Shown here: positions 42,575 through 51,436 of the stretch, in pieces
Layout of the letters: each line of letters opens with the position of its first letter
Numbering within the stretch: position 1 is the stretch's first letter
Source of the DNA: Hydrogenophaga sp. PBL-H3
GTDB lineage: Bacteria; Pseudomonadota; Gammaproteobacteria; Burkholderiales; Burkholderiaceae_C
DNA length: 64,000 nucleotides
Assembly: GCF_010104355.1 (NCBI RefSeq)
Contig: NZ_CP044972.1
Coordinates: 4,327,520-4,391,519 of the forward strand
Direction: 5' to 3'
The notes under the pieces: generated by a model
The model's input: only the letters and a program-made list of their open reading frames with translations
What the model was told of the DNA's origin: nothing
The model's database searches: none
Made by a program: the position numbers and the translations under genes

Positions 42575-44362
42575 TCAGAAACTTTCCCAGTCGCCTTCTG
42601 CGCCGGCGGCCACGGCGGGGCGGACAACGGGCGCCGGGCGAACGACGGGCGCGACAGGCGCGGGTCGCTGGGATGCCTCAACCGGCGCGGCCAGGGCCAG
42701 CGCTTTCGGCGGCTGGGCCTTGGGGCTGGCCGGCTTGAGGCTGGTGGGTTTGTGGACCACAGGCTTGACAGTGCTGACGGCTTTCGCCGGCACCGCCACC
42801 GGCGCGCTGTAGGCCCGCGCGGCGTCGATGCGGAAGATCTTGATCACCTCGGTGAGCCGTGCGGCCTGGTCCTTGAGGCTCTCGGCCGCAGCGGCGCTCT
42901 CTTCGACCAGCGCGGCGTTCTGCTGCGTCATCTGGTCCAGCTGCGTCACCGCCACATTGACCTGCCCGATCCCGTCGCTCTGCTCTCCCGCCGCCGCCGT
43001 GATCTCGCCAATGATGTCGCTCACCCGCTGCACCGAGCCCACGATCTCGCTCATGGTCTGACCTGCATCGGCCACGAGCCTTGAACCCGCTTCGACCCGG
43101 TCCACGCTGGCACCGATCAGGTTCTTGATTTCCTTGGCCGCCTCGGCGCTGCGCTGCGCCAGGTTGCGCACCTCACCGGCCACCACCGCAAAACCCCGGC
43201 CCTGTTCACCGGCGCGGGCGGCTTCCACGGCAGCATTGAGCGCCAGGATGTTGGTCTGGAACGCAATGCCATCGATCACGCCGATGATGTCGCTGATCTT
43301 CTTGCTGCTGTGGTTGATCTCGTCCATGGTCGTGACCACCTGGCCCACCACCTGACCGCCGCGCACGGCGATCTCGGCCGCACTCGCCGCCAATTGATTC
43401 GCCTGGCGCGCGGCATCGGCGCTCTGGCGCACGGTGCTGGTGAGTTGTTCCATGCTCGCCGCCGTCTCCTCCAGGTTGCTCGCCGCCTGCTCGGTGCGCG
43501 CGCTCAGGTCCTGGTTGCCCGAGGCAATCTCAAATGACGCGGTGTTGATGCTGTCGGTGGCGCTGCGCACCTGGCCAACGGTCTGGATCAGCGAGGTTTT
43601 CATCGCAGCCAGCGCGTTGAGCAGGTCCCCCAGCTCGTCTCTGCGAAGGGTCTGCACATGACCGTTCAGGTCACCCGCCGCGACCGCCTGGGCGATGCCC
43701 ACGGCTTCGCGCAACGGTGCCGTCACAGACAGGGTGATGCGCCAGGCGACCACGCTGGCCAGCAACGCGGACAGCGCGGCCAGGGCCAGCATCATCGTTT
43801 CCTGGCGCTCGATCGTGTCGTTGGAGGCAGCAACGGCCACATCGACCAGCTCACGCTGGAACTTCTGCAGTTCCGACATGCTGTCGGTGTAACGGTTGGC
43901 TGCGGGCAGCAGGGTCGAATCCAGCTGCCGCATGGACTCGGCGAGATCGCCGCTCTTGAGCGTTGCGAAGTAGGCCTTGCGAACGGCGATGTACTCGCTG
44001 CGGCGGGTGGAGATGTCCTTGAGCAGGGCTTTGCCCTTGTCGCTGCTGATCTCTTCGTCCAGCGTCTTCTGCAGCACATTGATGCGCTCGGTGGTCTGCG
44101 CAATCATGGGCTTGAAGTAGGCGTCCACCTCCGGGTTGTCACCCGACTTGGCCATCGCCAGCACGCGGTTGATGTTCAGGCGCGTACTCGCGAGCCACTC
44201 GTCCATGACGGCAGAGCGGTGCTCCATCACGACCACCCTCGCCGTTGCCTGCTGCGCCGATTTCAGGCTGGTCCAGCCCAGGGCGGTGAGTGCAAGCAGC
44301 AGCACCAGGACACTGGCAAAGCCCAGGGTCAGGCGGTGACCGATCTTGAGTCGGTTGAACAT
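42575..44362 (-). CDS. Methyl-accepting chemotaxis protein with C-terminal CheR/CheB tether (receptor 2 of 3)
   Basis: The 595-residue receptor has a four-helix-bundle-type periplasmic domain between helices at about 11-31 and 190-210, HAMP and a standard signalling domain. After the last methylation helix comes a linker of about 60 residues rich in Pro, Ala and Val, ending in DWESF at 591-595. That ending matches the NWETF-type pentapeptide that docks CheR and CheB in enteric receptors. Neither neighbouring receptor has one, so this receptor may supply the adaptation enzymes for all three. It lies 48 bases after cheW. Confidence 0.94.
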   Translation of the reverse strand: MFNRLKIGHRLTLGFASVLVLLLALTALGWTSLKSAQQATARVVVMEHRSAVMDEWLASTRLNINRVLAMAKSGDNPEVDAYFKPMIAQTTERINVLQKTLDEEISSDKGKALLKDISTRRSEYIAVRKAYFATLKSGDLAESMRQLDSTLLPAANRYTDSMSELQKFQRELVDVAVAASNDTIERQETMMLALAALSALLASVVAWRITLSVTAPLREAVGIAQAVAAGDLNGHVQTLRRDELGDLLNALAAMKTSLIQTVGQVRSATDSINTASFEIASGNQDLSARTEQAASNLEETAASMEQLTSTVRQSADAARQANQLAASAAEIAVRGGQVVGQVVTTMDEINHSSKKISDIIGVIDGIAFQTNILALNAAVEAARAGEQGRGFAVVAGEVRNLAQRSAEAAKEIKNLIGASVDRVEAGSRLVADAGQTMSEIVGSVQRVSDIIGEITAAAGEQSDGIGQVNVAVTQLDQMTQQNAALVEESAAAAESLKDQAARLTEVIKIFRIDAARAYSAPVAVPAKAVSTVKPVVHKPTSLKPASPKAQPPKALALAAPVEASQRPAPVAPVVRPAPVVRPAVAAGAEGDWESF

Positions 44363-44410
44363 TGTTTTGTCTCCGGGAAAAGCGGGAAGTGAAGGCGGGC
44401 GCCCGAGGGC

Positions 44411-44938
44411 TTACTGCAAGGACTGGGTCGAATCCATCAGACCCATGTCGGTGCTCGACATCAGGGCTTCGATGTCCATCAGGATCAGCATGCGTTCGCC
44501 CACGCTGGCGATGCCGGTGATGAAGCTGGTGTCCACGTTGGTGTTCATCTCGGGTGCGGGCTTGATCAGCTCGCCGGCGAGTTCCAGCACGTCGGACACC
44601 GAGTCGACCACCGCGCCGACGACGCGACCGCGCACGTTGAGCACGATCACGACCGTGAAGCCGTTGTATTCCACCTTGTCGCAACCCAGCTTGATGCGCA
44701 GGTCCACCACCGGCACGATGACGCCACGCAGGTTGACCACGCCCTTGATGAACGAGGGCGCGTTGGCAATGCGCGTGGGCTCTTCGTACGAGCGGATTTC
44801 CTGCACACGCAGGATGTCGATGCCGTATTCCTCGCCGCCCAGGCGGAAGGTCAGGAATTCGGCGCTGGCCTTCTGGGCGGCCGCTGCGCGGGCGCTGTCG
44901 TGGCGGGCGATGTGGTTGGCTTCGTTGCGCATGTCCAT
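44411..44938 (-). CDS. cheW: Chemotaxis coupling protein CheW
   Basis: The 175-residue CheW links receptors to the kinase CheA. The CheW fold runs from [23 protein letters not shown] through [16 protein letters not shown] and ends with [14 protein letters not shown] 26-residue charged leader precedes the domain. It is first in a unit with two receptors. A possible [14 protein letters not shown] promoter lies 36 to 62 bases upstream. No cheA is present in this window, so the kinase must be encoded elsewhere. Confidence 0.95.
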   Translation of the reverse strand: MDMRNEANHIARHDSARAAAAQKASAEFLTFRLGGEEYGIDILRVQEIRSYEEPTRIANAPSFIKGVVNLRGVIVPVVDLRIKLGCDKVEYNGFTVVIVLNVRGRVVGAVVDSVSDVLELAGELIKPAPEMNTNVDTSFITGIASVGERMLILMDIEALMSSTDMGLMDSTQSLQ

Positions 44939-44973
44939 GGGATGGGTCCTCGGTTATCGGGTTGGTCAGATAA

Positions 44974-45000
44974 ATATCGGCGAGTCCGGCGCTGGCTAAA
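44974..45000 (-). promoter_or_regulatory. Possible sigma-28 (FliA) promoter for cheW
   Basis: On the minus strand GCCGATAT matches seven of eight bases of the flagellar -10 element GCCGATAA, with TTTA exactly 15 bases upstream in the -35 place (consensus TAAA, two of four). It lies 36 bases before the cheW ATG. Confidence 0.4.
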
Positions 45001-45055
45001 GGGGCAATGAGTGCCCCGAAAGCGGGACAAACCCGTTGATCACGGCACGCATGAA

Positions 45056-47026
45056 TCAGAAAGCATTCATATCGGTCGCCCGGTTGCGAAGGGCATGCGA
45101 GTCGTTCAGGCGGAACACCCGCACGGCATCGGTCAGGCGCGTGGCCTGTTGCCTGAGGCTGTCGGCGGCTGCCGCGCTCTCTTCCACCAGCGCCGCGTTC
45201 TGTTGCGTCACCTGATCGAGCTGGGCCACCGCGTCGCCCACCTGCGAGATGCCGTTGGACTGCTCCTCGCTGGCCGAGGTGATCTCGCCGACCAAGTCGG
45301 AGACACGCCGGACCTGAACCACGATGTTGCTCACGCGCTCGCCGGCCTGCTCGACCAGCGCGGTGCCGGCTTCCACCCGCTCCACGCTCTCGCTGATCAG
45401 CCCCTTGATTTCCTTGGCAGCCTGGGCGCTGCGTTGCGCCAGGCTGCGCACTTCGGCGGCCACCACGGCAAAACCCCGGCCTTGTTCACCGGCGCGCGCG
45501 GCTTCCACCGCGGCATTCAACGCCAGGATGTTGGTCTGGAAAGCGATGCCGTCGATCACGCCGATGATGTCGCTGATCTTGCGCGAGCTCTCCGCAATCT
45601 GCTGCATGGTCTGCACCACCTGGCCCACCGACTCCCCACCGGCCAGGGCCGCCTGGCTGGCGCCACTGGCGAGCTGGCTGGCCTGGCGCGCGCTCTCAGT
45701 GTTCTGCTGCACGGTGGCGGTCAGCTCTTCCATGCTGGCCGCTGTCTGCTCCAGGTTGCTGGCCTGCTCCTCCGTGCGCTGCGACAGGTCGGCGTTGCCG
45801 GTGGCGATCTGCGTGCTGCCGGTGACGATGCTGTCGCTGCCCTCGCGCACCTCCGAGACGATGCGCACCAGGTTGGTGTTCATGGTCTTGAGGGCATGCA
45901 GCAGTTGTCCCGTCTCGTCGCGCGACGACGATTCGATGGTGGAAGTGAGGTCGCCCGCAGCCACGGCCTGCGCCACGCCCACCGCCTGGTGCAGCGAACG
46001 CGTGACGCCACTGGCCACCGTCCACATGATCCACGCCCCTGCAGCAGACAGCAGGCTCAGCAAGACCGCCAGCGTCCAGAGGTTGCGACTGGCCGCGTTC
46101 TCACGCACACGCAGCTCCTGGGACAGGGCGGTGAACACGCCATCGATCAGGGAAAACTGGGCGTCGATCTGGCGGGTCAGCGCACCGAAGAACTCGACCG
46201 GAGGGAACGAGATGCTCTCGGCGCTGACCACGTGCTGGTCGATCAGGGCCAGCGCATCGCTGGCCGCCTGCGCCGCCGCGCTCGCCGGCGCGCCGAGCGA
46301 CGACTGCAACACCGACGAGGCCGCGAAAGCCTTGTTCAACTCCTTCTGCGCATTGCCCTGGTGCAGACGGGACAACTGCCCCAGCGCACCCAGCCGGGCG
46401 CGCTGGGCCGACGTGGCCTCGCCGCGCGTAAGCACCAGCGAGCCCTGCGCGCGGGCCTGGCCCAACGTCTCGGTGAGCTGCGGCAAGTGCGCCAGGGCGG
46501 CCTGGATCATCGAGTAGGTGACGGTTTCAGGATCCAGGCTCATGCCGGACACATCGGTCACGTCGCCCAGCAGCTGCAACTGCAGCTCGATCAGCGCCGT
46601 GTGCCGCGCAAAGCTCTCGCTGCCGTTGACCGAGCGCTGGTCCACCGCGTTGGCCAGGGTCGTGAAGTCGCGCCGGGCGGCCTCCAGCTGGCTGGCGAGC
46701 TGGGCGGACGCCAGATCCGACAAGGAACCCTTGACCCGGTCGAACGCCGCATCCACCTCGGCGCGCTTGGCCTCCCGGGGCGACTTCACCGCTTCGTTGC
46801 CACCCAGATAGCCCGCGGACAGGCCCCGATGCTGCTGGGACAACTGCAGCAGCTTGATCAGATCACCGGCTGGCGCGAGACCACGGGCCTCGCCGCGCGC
46901 GGCATGGAAGGTTTGCAACTCGGCGCGCACCGCGATCGACACGGGGGCCACGAGCATCAGAAGTGCCACCACGCCGATGAGGACGAACTTGTGGGCAAAA
47001 CGCAGGTTGGCAATCAGTTGCTTCAT
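45056..47026 (-). CDS. Methyl-accepting chemotaxis protein with NIT-like sensor (receptor 3 of 3)
   Basis: The 656-residue receptor has helices at about 13-33 and 327-346, and a large all-helical periplasmic region of about 290 residues. That region contains [21 protein letters not shown] at about 56-76, like the start of nitrate/nitrite-sensing NIT domains (which have a Q-x-x-R-G-x-S pattern). HAMP and the conserved signalling tip follow. It ends in MNAF with no CheR/CheB pentapeptide. It lies 117 bases upstream of cheW and may have its own flagellar promoter. Nitrate or nitrite sensing is a guess from the motif. Confidence 0.92.
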   Translation of the reverse strand: MKQLIANLRFAHKFVLIGVVALLMLVAPVSIAVRAELQTFHAARGEARGLAPAGDLIKLLQLSQQHRGLSAGYLGGNEAVKSPREAKRAEVDAAFDRVKGSLSDLASAQLASQLEAARRDFTTLANAVDQRSVNGSESFARHTALIELQLQLLGDVTDVSGMSLDPETVTYSMIQAALAHLPQLTETLGQARAQGSLVLTRGEATSAQRARLGALGQLSRLHQGNAQKELNKAFAASSVLQSSLGAPASAAAQAASDALALIDQHVVSAESISFPPVEFFGALTRQIDAQFSLIDGVFTALSQELRVRENAASRNLWTLAVLLSLLSAAGAWIMWTVASGVTRSLHQAVGVAQAVAAGDLTSTIESSSRDETGQLLHALKTMNTNLVRIVSEVREGSDSIVTGSTQIATGNADLSQRTEEQASNLEQTAASMEELTATVQQNTESARQASQLASGASQAALAGGESVGQVVQTMQQIAESSRKISDIIGVIDGIAFQTNILALNAAVEAARAGEQGRGFAVVAAEVRSLAQRSAQAAKEIKGLISESVERVEAGTALVEQAGERVSNIVVQVRRVSDLVGEITSASEEQSNGISQVGDAVAQLDQVTQQNAALVEESAAAADSLRQQATRLTDAVRVFRLNDSHALRNRATDMNAF

Positions 47027-47163
47027 GAAAACTTCAGGGTCAGGTGCGCCGAGCGGTCCGGCGTCGTTGCAGGACTGCGCTTCGGCAGGATCGGGCCGTG
47101 GCGGGGGCCACGACCGGCTCAGGTCGGGTTTTGCACGTCATGACAAACCCTTGCCTGTGTGAG

Positions 47164-47190
47164 GTATCGGCCGGTGGGAGAACGAATGAA
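47164..47190 (-). promoter_or_regulatory. Possible sigma-28 (FliA) promoter for receptor 3
   Basis: On the minus strand GCCGATAC matches seven of eight bases of the flagellar -10 consensus, with TTCA 15 bases upstream at the -35 position (two of four). It sits 138 bases before the receptor ATG in the 219-base divergent gap, which holds nothing else I can identify. Confidence 0.4.
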
Positions 47191-47245
47191 GCCGAAAAAT
47201 GCGTGGCCTGCTCGCTCCCCGTCGGTCATCTGCTAAGTTGTGGCC

Positions 47246-47926
47246 ATGAACGCGACCTCACCCCTCCCAGAACACCTCTCGTCCACCCCCAGGATCGACA
47301 GCGACCACCCCGCCGTGCAGGCCTTCGCACAACAGCACGGCCAAGGCAGCAGTGCACGCGAGCAGGCGGTGGCGCTCTACCTGGCGGTGCGCGACCAGGT
47401 GCGCTACGACCCCTACCGCATCGACCTCCGCGACCATGGGATGACCGCCAGCACGGTGCTGGCGCAGGGCTTCGGCTGGTGTGTGCCCAAGGCGGTGCTG
47501 CTGGCGGCGGTGGCACGCGCGGCCGGCATTCCAGCGCGGCTGGGCTTCGCCGATGTGAAGAACCACCTCTCCACCGAAAAATTGCGCCAGACCATGAAGA
47601 CGGACGTGTTCGCGTGGCACGGCTACACCGAGCTGTGGCTCGACGGTGCCTGGCGCAAGGCCACGCCGGCTTTCAACATCGAGCTGTGCGACAAGTTCGG
47701 CCTGCTGCCGCTGGAGTTCGACGGCGTGCACGACTCGCTCTACCACGCGTTCGACCGGGCAGGCCGCCAGCACATGGAGTACGTGAACGAACGCGGCAGT
47801 TTCGACGATCTGCCGCTGGCGCAGATCAGGGCCGTGTTCGCCGAGGTCTACCCGTCGATCACGGCGGGCCAGGCCATCGAAGGCGACTTTGGGGCGGACG
47901 CAGCGCGCGAAGCTGGCCGCGTTTGA
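47246..47926 (+). CDS. Transglutaminase-like cysteine peptidase-fold protein
   Basis: The 226-residue cytoplasmic protein has the transglutaminase core: the cysteine in QGFGWCVPKAVLLAAVARA, the histidine in FAWHGYTELWLDG and an aspartate-containing strand after it. Such proteins are usually peptidases or amidases in bacteria. The ATG at 47246 is preferred over a GTG two codons earlier. It is divergent from receptor 3 and converges on metW with six bases between. No substrate can be named. Confidence 0.85.
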   Translation: MNATSPLPEHLSSTPRIDSDHPAVQAFAQQHGQGSSAREQAVALYLAVRDQVRYDPYRIDLRDHGMTASTVLAQGFGWCVPKAVLLAAVARAAGIPARLGFADVKNHLSTEKLRQTMKTDVFAWHGYTELWLDGAWRKATPAFNIELCDKFGLLPLEFDGVHDSLYHAFDRAGRQHMEYVNERGSFDDLPLAQIRAVFAEVYPSITAGQAIEGDFGADAAREAGRV

Positions 47927-47932
47927 ACAGGG

Positions 47933-48514
47933 TCAGGTGCTGAAGCGGAACACCGCGGTGCTGGCCAGCAGATTGGGCCAGCGGTGCACTTCCTCGCCTT
48001 CGTGCAGGCCGAAGCTCTTCTCGATGGTCAGACCGTTGCGACGCGCCAGCACCTCGAAGTCGGCGTGCGTTCCCACGCGGATGTTGGGCGTGTCGTACCA
48101 CTGGAAGGGCAGGCGCTTGGTCACGGGCATGCGGCCCTGCACCACCGCCAGCCGGTTGGGCCAGTGAGCGAAATTGGGGAACGCCACCACACCGATGCGG
48201 CCCACGCGCGCGGTCTCGCGCAGCATGGTCTCGGCATTGCGCAGGTGTTGCAGCGTGTCGATCTGCAGCACCACGTCAAACGCGTTGTCGCCGAAGGTGC
48301 TGAGACCGTCTTCCAGGTTGAGCTGCAGCACATTGACGCCCCGGCGCACGCAGGCCAGCACTTTCGCATCGTCGATCTCCACGCCATAGCCGCTGCAGCC
48401 GCGCGTGGCCTGCAGATGGGCCAGCATGGCGCCGTCGCCGCAGCCCAGGTCGAGCACGCGCGAGCCGGGTGGCACGAGGCGAGCAATGGATTCCATCAGG
48501 CGGGTATCGCTCAT
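47933..48514 (-). CDS. metW: Methionine biosynthesis protein MetW
   Basis: The 193-residue protein has a Rossmann methyltransferase fold with the cofactor motif VLDLGCGDGAMLAHL. MetW is always found beside metX and supports homoserine acylation; in beta- and gammaproteobacteria it is thought to be needed for full MetX activity. Its ATG overlaps the metX stop by one base (TGATG), so the two are translated as a pair. Both should be controlled by the SAM-II riboswitch upstream of metX. Confidence 0.95.
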   Translation of the reverse strand: MSDTRLMESIARLVPPGSRVLDLGCGDGAMLAHLQATRGCSGYGVEIDDAKVLACVRRGVNVLQLNLEDGLSTFGDNAFDVVLQIDTLQHLRNAETMLRETARVGRIGVVAFPNFAHWPNRLAVVQGRMPVTKRLPFQWYDTPNIRVGTHADFEVLARRNGLTIEKSFGLHEGEEVHRWPNLLASTAVFRFST

Positions 48515-49680
48515 CACACACCTCCCGCGATGGTCTGGTCGAAATAGGCACGCACCGCGTTGAGGTAACGCGGGTCGTCGAGCAGAAAGGCGTCGTGCCC
48601 GTGCGGTGCGTCGATCTCGGCGTAGCTCACGTCGCGCCGGTTCTCCAGCAAGGCCTTGACGATCTCGCGGCTGCGCTTGGGCGAGAAGCGCCAGTCGGTG
48701 GTGAAGCTCACCAGCAGGAATTTGGCCTGAGCTTTCGCGAGCGCCGCACTCAGGTTGCCGCCGTGCTCGCGCGCCGGGTCGAAGTAATCGAGGGCGCGGG
48801 TGATGAGCAGATACGTGTTCGCGTCGAAGTACTCGCTGAACTTGTCGCCCTGGTAGCGCAAATAACTCTCGATCTGGAACTCCACATCTTGCGTGGTGTA
48901 GCGGTAAGCCAGCTCGGCCGCCGCTGCCGGATCGGCGTCGTTGCTCGACCTCAGGCTGCGTCCGAACTTCTCGTTCATCACGTCGTCGCTGAGGTAGGTG
49001 ATGTGGCCGATCATGCGGGCGATGCGCAGACCGCGCCGCGGCAGGGTGCCTTCGCGCAGGTAGTGCCCACCATGGAAATCGGGATCGGTCACGATGGCGC
49101 GGCGCGCCACCTCGTTGAACGCAATGTTCTCGGCCGTGAGGTTGGGCGCACTGGCCACCACCACCGCGTGGCGCACGCGGTCCGGGTATTGCAGCGTCCA
49201 GCTCAAGGTCTGCATACCGCCCAGACTGCCGCCCATCACGGCGGCCAGGGTCCGGATCCCCATGGCGTCCAGCAGGCGGGCCTGCGCATCCACCCAGTCT
49301 TCCACGGTCACCACCGGAAAGTCCGCACCCCAGGGTGCCCCGGTGGCCGGGTTGGTGTGCGTGGGACCGGTGGAGCCAAAACACGAGCCCAGGTTGTTGA
49401 CACCAATCACGAAGAAGCGATCGGTGTCCACCGGCTTGCCAGGGCCGATCATGTTGTCCCACCAGCCTTCGCTGCGCGCGATCGGTCGACCCTGCTCATC
49501 GGCATGGCGACCGGCCACATGGTGCGAAGCGTTGAGGGCGTGGCAGATGAGCACCGCGTTGGAGCGCTCCGCGTTGAGCGTGCCGTAGGTTTCCACCACC
49601 AGCTCGTAGGCAGGCAAGGCGGCGCCGCTGCGCAGCGGCAGTGGCTCGGCGAACCGGAACGTTTGGGGCTTGACGATCAA
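48514..49680 (-). CDS. metX: Homoserine O-acyltransferase MetX
   Basis: The 388-residue alpha/beta hydrolase-fold enzyme acylates homoserine in the first committed step to methionine. The nucleophile S152 is in [15 protein letters not shown] and the histidine in [12 protein letters not shown]. Whether it uses acetyl-CoA or succinyl-CoA cannot be told from these motifs, since both occur in MetX proteins of this group. The start is a TTG at 49680 with an AGGA site nine bases upstream. The in-frame ATG at 49731 lies inside the riboswitch terminator hairpin and is unlikely to be used. metW overlaps its end. Confidence 0.95.
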   Translation of the reverse strand: MIVKPQTFRFAEPLPLRSGAALPAYELVVETYGTLNAERSNAVLICHALNASHHVAGRHADEQGRPIARSEGWWDNMIGPGKPVDTDRFFVIGVNNLGSCFGSTGPTHTNPATGAPWGADFPVVTVEDWVDAQARLLDAMGIRTLAAVMGGSLGGMQTLSWTLQYPDRVRHAVVVASAPNLTAENIAFNEVARRAIVTDPDFHGGHYLREGTLPRRGLRIARMIGHITYLSDDVMNEKFGRSLRSSNDADPAAAAELAYRYTTQDVEFQIESYLRYQGDKFSEYFDANTYLLITRALDYFDPAREHGGNLSAALAKAQAKFLLVSFTTDWRFSPKRSREIVKALLENRRDVSYAEIDAPHGHDAFLLDDPRYLNAVRAYFDQTIAGGV

Positions 49681-49709
49681 TCTGGTTTCCTGTGGGCGGC
49701 GCGCGCCCG

Positions 49710-49746
49710 AAAAAAATCCCGATGCCGCCAAAAGCGAGACCGGGAT
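49710..49746 (-). terminator. Attenuator terminator of the metX riboswitch
   Basis: On the minus strand a long imperfect hairpin (outer ATCCCG with CGGGAT, inner CGC with GCG, loop TTTTG) is followed by seven T residues, 30 bases before the metX TTG. Part of the hairpin (CTTTTGGCGGCA) can instead pair with TGCCGCTAAAG in the 3' half of the aptamer, which would make an antiterminator. Confidence 0.82.
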
Positions 49747-49762
49747 GCTGGACCAGGAGTCT

Positions 49763-49813
49763 CTTCTTTAGCGGCATTTTTAAAGCGCCCGCAATTCGGA
49801 TCAAATCGGCGCT
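49763..49813 (-). ncRNA. SAM-II riboswitch aptamer upstream of metX
   Basis: The 51-base minus-strand segment matches the SAM-II class: a P1 stem AGCGCC with GGCGCT, an A/T-rich loop starting GATTTGATCC, an AATTGC before the P1 return, then an A-rich joining strand and the closing ATGCCGCTAAAG-type pseudoknot strand. SAM-II senses S-adenosylmethionine and is known upstream of metA, metX and metC genes in alpha- and betaproteobacteria. High SAM should turn metXW off. The terminator just downstream suggests transcriptional control. Confidence 0.85.
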
Positions 49814-49872
49814 ATGGGGACCAGTATAAATTGAACAGCCCCCAAACGCGCAGCTCCAACCAACACCCACCC

Positions 49873-50685
49873 ATGTCGGAACTTTTCGGACTTGATGCCT
49901 ATGCGCCGCGCGAGGTGGCCCAGCGCGTGGAGACCGTGGGCGTGGCCAAAGCACGCATGGCCACGCTGCCCTTGTGCCTGCTGGGTGTGCTGGCCGGCGC
50001 CTTCATCGGACTGGGCACGCTGTTCTTCGTCATCGTCAAGTCCGACCTCACACTGGGATTTGCCACCGGTCAGGTACTGGGAGGCGCGGTGTTTTCACTG
50101 GGTTTGCTGCTGGTGGTGGTGGCCGGCGCCGAGCTGTTCACCGGCAACAACCTGCTGGCCATGGCCTGGGCAGACCGGCAGATCACCACCCGCGAGTTGA
50201 TGCGCAACTGGCTGCTGGTCTGCGCCGCCAACTTCGTGGGTGCTGCGGCGTTGGCGGTCCTGGTGCATGCGAGTGGTCACACCGGCATGAACGGCGGAGC
50301 CATCGGTCAGCAGGTGGTGCGGATTGCCCTCGCCAAGCAGGCACTGCCGTGGCAAGAGGCCTTCGTTCGCGGCATGCTGTGCAACGTGCTGGTGTGCCTG
50401 GCGGTCTGGATGGCCATGGCCGGGCGCAGCGTGGTGGACAAGGCCGTCGCCGTCGTCTTTCCCGTCACCACCTTCGTGGCTGCCGGGTTCGAGCACAGCA
50501 TTGCCAACATGTACCTGTTTCCGCTGGCCATGATGATTCAGGCATCCGAAGCCACCAACGCGCCGTCTGTGACCTGGACAGGCCTGGCGGGCAACCTGCT
50601 GCCCGTGATTGCCGGCAACCTGCTCGGCGGCAGCGTGCTCGTGGGCCTGGCCTACCACGTGGTCTACCGCCGCCGCGCCCCTTGA
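49873..50685 (+). CDS. Formate/nitrite transporter family channel
   Basis: The 270-residue protein has six membrane helices and the FNT signatures: GAFIGLGTLFFVIV near the first helix, AGAELFTGNNLLAMAW for the P1 loop, and FEHSIANMYLFPLAM with the central histidine that gates anion passage. The substrate could be formate or nitrite; sequence does not decide. It stands alone, divergent from metX; the gap 49814-49872 must carry its promoter. Confidence 0.93.
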   Translation: MSELFGLDAYAPREVAQRVETVGVAKARMATLPLCLLGVLAGAFIGLGTLFFVIVKSDLTLGFATGQVLGGAVFSLGLLLVVVAGAELFTGNNLLAMAWADRQITTRELMRNWLLVCAANFVGAAALAVLVHASGHTGMNGGAIGQQVVRIALAKQALPWQEAFVRGMLCNVLVCLAVWMAMAGRSVVDKAVAVVFPVTTFVAAGFEHSIANMYLFPLAMMIQASEATNAPSVTWTGLAGNLLPVIAGNLLGGSVLVGLAYHVVYRRRAP

Positions 50686-50749
50686 GCGGGGCGGCGGTGT
50701 TGTAAAGCCGCGTCGACGTCAATGGGGGCGGGGGCGTCCTGAAAAATAG

Positions 50750-50779
50750 TTACTGTCTGCGCGACATTGCGCGCATAAT
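50750..50779 (+). promoter_or_regulatory. Likely sigma-70 promoter of the RRM gene
   Basis: TTACTG and CATAAT are separated by 18 bases. The predicted start near 50786 leaves a 5' leader of about 115 bases before the RNA-binding protein ATG, beginning with the hairpin at 50787. Confidence 0.5.
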
Positions 50780-50786
50780 CCCTTGG

Positions 50787-50809
50787 CGAGCGTCCAAGAC
50801 GCTCGTTTT
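50787..50809 (+). promoter_or_regulatory. Hairpin at the 5' end of the RRM mRNA leader
   Basis: CGAGCGTC and GACGCTCG pair over a three-base loop and are followed by TTTT. It looks like a weak terminator or a 5'-stabilising stem at the very start of the predicted transcript. It may take part in cold-responsive or autogenous control of the RNA-binding protein. Confidence 0.5.
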
Positions 50810-50902
50810 GACAAGTGATCGGTCGGTTTCGCGTGCTACAGGTTTTTGTGTGCTAACGGGGCTCCATCGCTATTTTTCTCAGTGTTATTAGGAGTCCCGA
50901 CC

Positions 50903-51325
50903 ATGGGCAACAAACTGTACGTTGGCAACCTGCCATACACCGTTCGCGACGAAGACCTGCAACAAGCCTTCAGCGCTTATGGCTCGGTCAACAGCGCCAA
51001 AGTCATGATGGAGCGCGATACCGGTCGTTCCAAAGGTTTCGGCTTTGTCGAAATGGGCAACGATGCCGAAGCGCAAGCCGCTGTTGAAGGCATGAACGGC
51101 CAATCCCTGGGCGGTCGCAGCCTGGTGGTGAACGAAGCCCGTCCGATGGAAGCCCGTCCTCCCCGCAGCGGTGGCGGCGGCTTTGGCGGCGGCCGCAGTG
51201 GTGGCGGCGGCTTCGGTGGTGGTGGCGGCAGCGACGGTGGTTTCCGCAGCCCCTACGGTGGTGGCGGCGGTGGCGGTGGCCGTCGCGAAGGTGGTGGCGG
51301 CGGCGGTGGCCGTGGCGGCTACTGA
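50903..51325 (+). CDS. Glycine-rich RRM RNA-binding protein
   Basis: The 140-residue protein has one RNA recognition motif (about 3-80) with RNP2 LYVGNL at 5-10 and RNP1 KGFGFVEM at 44-51, then a tail from 89 to 140 of Gly with Arg, Phe and Tyr. This layout is like cyanobacterial Rbp and plant glycine-rich cold-shock proteins. Such proteins bind single-stranded RNA and are often cold-induced. AGGAG stands 8 bases before the ATG. The tail is coded by repeated GGTGGCGGC units. The long structured leader and a strong terminator suggest a highly expressed, single-gene transcript. Confidence 0.93.
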   Translation: MGNKLYVGNLPYTVRDEDLQQAFSAYGSVNSAKVMMERDTGRSKGFGFVEMGNDAEAQAAVEGMNGQSLGGRSLVVNEARPMEARPPRSGGGGFGGGRSGGGGFGGGGGSDGGFRSPYGGGGGGGGRREGGGGGGGRGGY

Positions 51326-51380
51326 TAGCCCAATTTCAGCTTGACTCGGTGAATCTTCGGATTCGCTGATCGGCCAAAAG

Positions 51381-51412
51381 AAAGCCCTGCGGCATAGCCC
51401 AGGGCTTTTTTC
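51381..51412 (+). terminator. Rho-independent terminator after the RRM gene
   Basis: AAAGCCCTG and CAGGGCTTT pair over a ten-base loop and are followed by a T run. It ends the RRM transcript before the convergent dehydrogenase gene. Confidence 0.88.
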
Positions 51413-51436
51413 ATGGGCTATCCAGAAGCTGCCGGG

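Noticed and set aside
51170..51324. Tandem GGTGGCGGC repeats considered as a mobile or CRISPR-type repeat
   Set aside because: They are in frame and code for the glycine-rich tail of the RRM protein. There are no spacers.
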